Origin: an uncultured Clostridia bacterium
Lineage (GTDB): Bacteria > Bacillota > Clostridia > Christensenellales > CAG-138
DNA: 64,000 bases
NCBI GenBank assembly: GCA_947168855.1
Contig: CAMVNO010000003.1
Coordinates: forward strand, 326,930-390,929
Reading direction: 5' to 3'
This document shows, piece by piece, positions 62,467 to 64,000 of the stretch. Positions within the stretch are counted from its first letter, which is position 1, and each line of letters starts with the position of its first letter. The translations under genes and the position numbers were made by a program. Under the pieces are notes generated by a model. The model ran no database searches, had not been told where the DNA came from, and saw only the letters and a program-made list of their open reading frames with translations.

Positions 62467-62996
62467 GCCTTCTGAAGCTCTATTTCATGTTTTTCAAGAT
62501 CGGTTCGCTGATGATCGGCGGCGGGTATTCCATGCTGCCGCTTCTCATTCGCGAGCTGGTCGAGCGGAACCGCATCATCACCGAGGACGAGCTCACCGAC
62601 TATATGGCGGTGGCGCAGTGCACGCCCGGCGTGATCGCGATCAACACCGCCACGTTCGTGGGCTATAAGGTCCGCCGCGTGATCGGCGCGATCGTCGCGT
62701 CGCTCGGCGTCATCACGGTACCGATGATCCTCATCACATTGATCGCCGCGGTCTTAAAAGGGCTCATGCAGTATGAGATCGTCGGACACATCTTCGCGGG
62801 CATCCGCCTTGCGGTCTGCGCGCTGATCACCGCCTCGGTCTATAAGCTGTTCAAAAAAACCGTCACGAACACAACGACCTTCGCGCTCTTTCTGCTTGCG
62901 TTCCTGTTCGTAGCGGTCGGCGGCATTTCGCCCGTATTCGTCGTGCTCGGCGCGGCGATCACCGGGCTTGCGTGGGGAGGGCTGAAACGATGCTGA
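62463..62996 (+). CDS. Chromate transporter family, first half
   Basis: 177 residues, about five helices. The ChrA signature appears as FFKIGSLMIGGGYSMLPLL and AVAQCTPGVIAINTATFVGYK. Short-chain members work as a pair of separate halves, and the second half is the next gene. The ATG overlaps the previous stop. Substrate may be chromate or another oxyanion; many gut Clostridia carry such pairs with no known role. Confidence 0.88.
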   Translation: MSLLKLYFMFFKIGSLMIGGGYSMLPLLIRELVERNRIITEDELTDYMAVAQCTPGVIAINTATFVGYKVRRVIGAIVASLGVITVPMILITLIAAVLKGLMQYEIVGHIFAGIRLAVCALITASVYKLFKKTVTNTTTFALFLLAFLFVAVGGISPVFVVLGAAITGLAWGGLKRC

Positions 62997-63577
62997 CCTT
63001 CCTGTACGGGCTGCTTCTGTTGTTTGTCGAATTCTTCAAAACGGGTCTGTTCGCCGTCGGCGGCGGTCTGGCGACCGTGCCGTTCATCCGCGACATGGGC
63101 GCAACGTACGGCTGGATCAGCGAAGCGGAGATCGCCAACATCATCGCGATCGCCGAATCCACGCCCGGACCGATCGGCGTCAACGCCGCAACGTACGTCG
63201 GCTTTCTCGTGTGCGGCATTCCCGGCGCGGTCCTTGCCACGCTCGGTCTTGTCACGCCTTCGGTCATCATCATCATTCTGGTCGCCGGGGCGATCAGAAA
63301 GTATTCCGATTCGCACATGGTGCAAAGCCTGTTCAGGGCGCTGCGTCCCGCGGCGATCGGGCTCATCACGGCGGCGGGGTTCTCGCTGCTTTTGACCTCG
63401 CTCGGCATCAAAGCAAACTTTACAAGACTGACGTTTTCCGCCGATTGGTACTCGCTTCTGAAACTCGGCATCTACGGCGTGTTCACCTTCTTTGCGTTCT
63501 GGAAAAAGACCGCGAAGATCCATCCGCTGTTCTACATTCTGACCGGCGGCGCGATCGGCGCGATCCTTTCGCTTTAG
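62990..63577 (+). CDS. Chromate transporter family, second half
   Basis: 195 residues. FFKTGLFAVGGGLATVPFIRD and IAESTPGPIGVNAATYVGF repeat the same motifs as the first half, consistent with an anciently duplicated, antiparallel transporter. Its ATG (62990-62992) overlaps the first half's stop by seven bases (ATGCTGA), ensuring equal amounts. Last gene before tRNA-Leu(UAA). Confidence 0.88.
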   Translation: MLTFLYGLLLLFVEFFKTGLFAVGGGLATVPFIRDMGATYGWISEAEIANIIAIAESTPGPIGVNAATYVGFLVCGIPGAVLATLGLVTPSVIIIILVAGAIRKYSDSHMVQSLFRALRPAAIGLITAAGFSLLLTSLGIKANFTRLTFSADWYSLLKLGIYGVFTFFAFWKKTAKIHPLFYILTGGAIGAILSL

Positions 63578-63580
63578 CGG

Positions 63581-63608
63581 TTGACAAACGCCGATTTGCG
63601 TGTACAAT
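63581..63608 (+). promoter_or_regulatory. Promoter of tRNA-Leu(UAA)
   Basis: Perfect TTGACA (63581-63586), 16-bp spacer, TACAAT (63603-63608), 9 bp before the tRNA. Confidence 0.75.
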
Positions 63609-63617
63609 AATATCCAT

Positions 63618-63701
63618 GCGATTGTGGTGGAACTGGCATACACAACGGACTTAAAATCCGTCGGGGAAACCTTATGGGTTCGAATCCCATCAGTCGCACC
63701 A
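63618..63701 (+). tRNA. tRNA-Leu, anticodon UAA
   Basis: 84 nt. Acceptor stem GCGATTG/CAGTCGC (one G-T pair), encoded CCA at 63699-63701, anticodon stem ACGGA/TCCGT with loop CTTAAAA giving UAA, long variable arm, and T-arm GGGTTCGAATCCC. It reads UUA and UUG codons. Confidence 0.97.
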
Positions 63702-63734
63702 CGAAACAGCCATCCCTTGCGGATGGCTGTTTCG
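63702..63734 (+). terminator. Hairpin directly after tRNA-Leu(UAA)
   Basis: Perfect 14-bp stem CGAAACAGCCATCC/GGATGGCTGTTTCG (63702-63715/63721-63734) with loop CTTGC. The core CCATCCcttgcGGATGG is the same as after tRNA-Leu(GAG), while the lower stem differs on both arms. No long U-tract follows. Confidence 0.65.
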
Positions 63735-63752
63735 CGGTTTGTGTCATCAGAG

Positions 63753-64000
63753 GGGATTCGACGAGCGTCCGCAAAAACCATCCGGTGGATGGCTTTGCAG
63801 TGAGGCGGCATGGTACGCGCGGGAAGCGTGCGAACTTCCTCAGTAACGAAGCGGAGCGGAGTGGATGCGGGCAGACGCGAACGCGAAGCGCGGAGCGCAA
63901 GCGGAAGACGTCGATGGGTGCCCGCAAAGGAATCCCATCAGTCGCACCACGAAACAGCCATCCCTTGCGGATGGCTGTTTCGCGGTTTGTGTCATCAGAG
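63753..64000 (+). repeat. tRNA-tail module with a second copy of the tRNA-Leu(UAA) 3' end and hairpin
   Basis: GGGATTCGA (63753-63761) is the exact reverse complement of the tRNA T-arm 63680-63688. Next come a hairpin (63771-63798) with apex TCCGGTGGA, an 8-bp stem TGCGGGCA/TGCCCGCA (63866-63873/63919-63926) around a core with GCGCAAGCGGAAGACG, and then a perfect 70-bp copy (63931-64000) of 63683-63752: the tRNA 3' end with CCA, the post-tRNA hairpin and the following bases. The repeat distance is 248 bp and the copy is cut by the window end, so a tandem array may continue. Confidence 0.82.

Noticed and set aside
62463..63577. Frameshifted single chromate transporter
   Set aside because: Each half has its own start, ends at a proper stop, and the seven-base overlap is the normal arrangement for paired short-chain members.
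63574..63927. A 117-codon minus-strand frame across the tRNA-Leu(UAA) gene and its tail
   Set aside because: It reads antisense through a tRNA and low-complexity GCGAAGCGC-type sequence, with no RBS or family signature. The same type of chimeric frame appears at 40942-41210.

Overview
This 64-kb window looks like chromosome of an uncultured gut-type member of the Bacillota, class Clostridia (inference). The GC content is high, close to 58-60% by eye. The gene order yicC-remA-gmk-rpoZ-priA ... def-fmt-rsmB-rlmN-prpC-prkC-rsgA-rpe is the classic Firmicutes arrangement. A SpoVB-like flippase, RemA, PyrR, FloA, DUF4364 and a PASTA kinase point the same way. Most starts carry a strong AGGAGG-type ribosome binding site, and most promoters are sigma-A type with 17-bp spacers.

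Layout. 1-1047: the end of a DUF2087 gene, a C39-like cysteine-peptidase-fold protein, and a 279-bp multi-hairpin repeat. 1063-8766 (minus): rpe, rsgA, prkC, prpC, rlmN, rsmB, fmt and def, which is translation quality control plus Ser/Thr phospho-signalling. 8767-13799: a segment placed between def and priA, with four 32-bp repeats, an HTH/membrane/LiaF-like regulator and a heterodimeric ABC exporter. 13801-18066 (minus): priA, rpoZ, gmk, remA and yicC. 18152-23829 (minus): an AIR-synthase-like enzyme, ligA, pcrA and DUF4364. 23936-26251 (plus): PyrR attenuator, pyrR and uracil permease. 26305-32755 (plus): M14 peptidase, SpoVB-like flippase, YabN/MazG, HU and a secreted repeat protein, then a second inverted copy of the multi-hairpin repeat. 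33032-38146 (minus): a galactoside operon, galM-galK-MFS-GH2. 38229-40769 (minus): acyltransferase, glycosyltransferase and a DNA glycosylase. 40881-41216: tRNA-Leu(GAG) with an unusual tail. 41230-44973: MarR, a short orphan transcription unit, an rRNA methyltransferase, a glycosyltransferase and DUF523. 44985-50746 (plus): a two-component system, HtrA and MutS2. 50799-52358: small membrane proteins and a DUF559 nuclease bounded by inverted hairpins. 52544-56510 (minus): VanZ and a GntR/ABC operon. 56638-58806 (minus): a sugar kinase and a CDF metal exporter. 58925-63577 (plus): nfeD, a zinc-ribbon protein, floA, a membrane protein, a glycosyltransferase-like protein and a split chromate transporter. 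The window ends in tRNA-Leu(UAA) and another tRNA tail.

Most of the gene content is housekeeping. The surprising material is non-coding. (1) A multi-hairpin element occurs twice, in opposite orientation, each time filling the gap between convergent genes; its stems are kept while its loops vary. (2) Both tRNA-Leu genes are followed by a related module that carries the reverse complement of its own tRNA's T-arm, a conserved core, and one or more copies of that tRNA's own 3' end. (3) A DUF559 nuclease gene is framed by inverted two-hairpin repeats, like a small mobile element. (4) Four repeats with an exact 32-bp period lie in the leader of the membrane-bound regulator. None of these can be matched to databases here.
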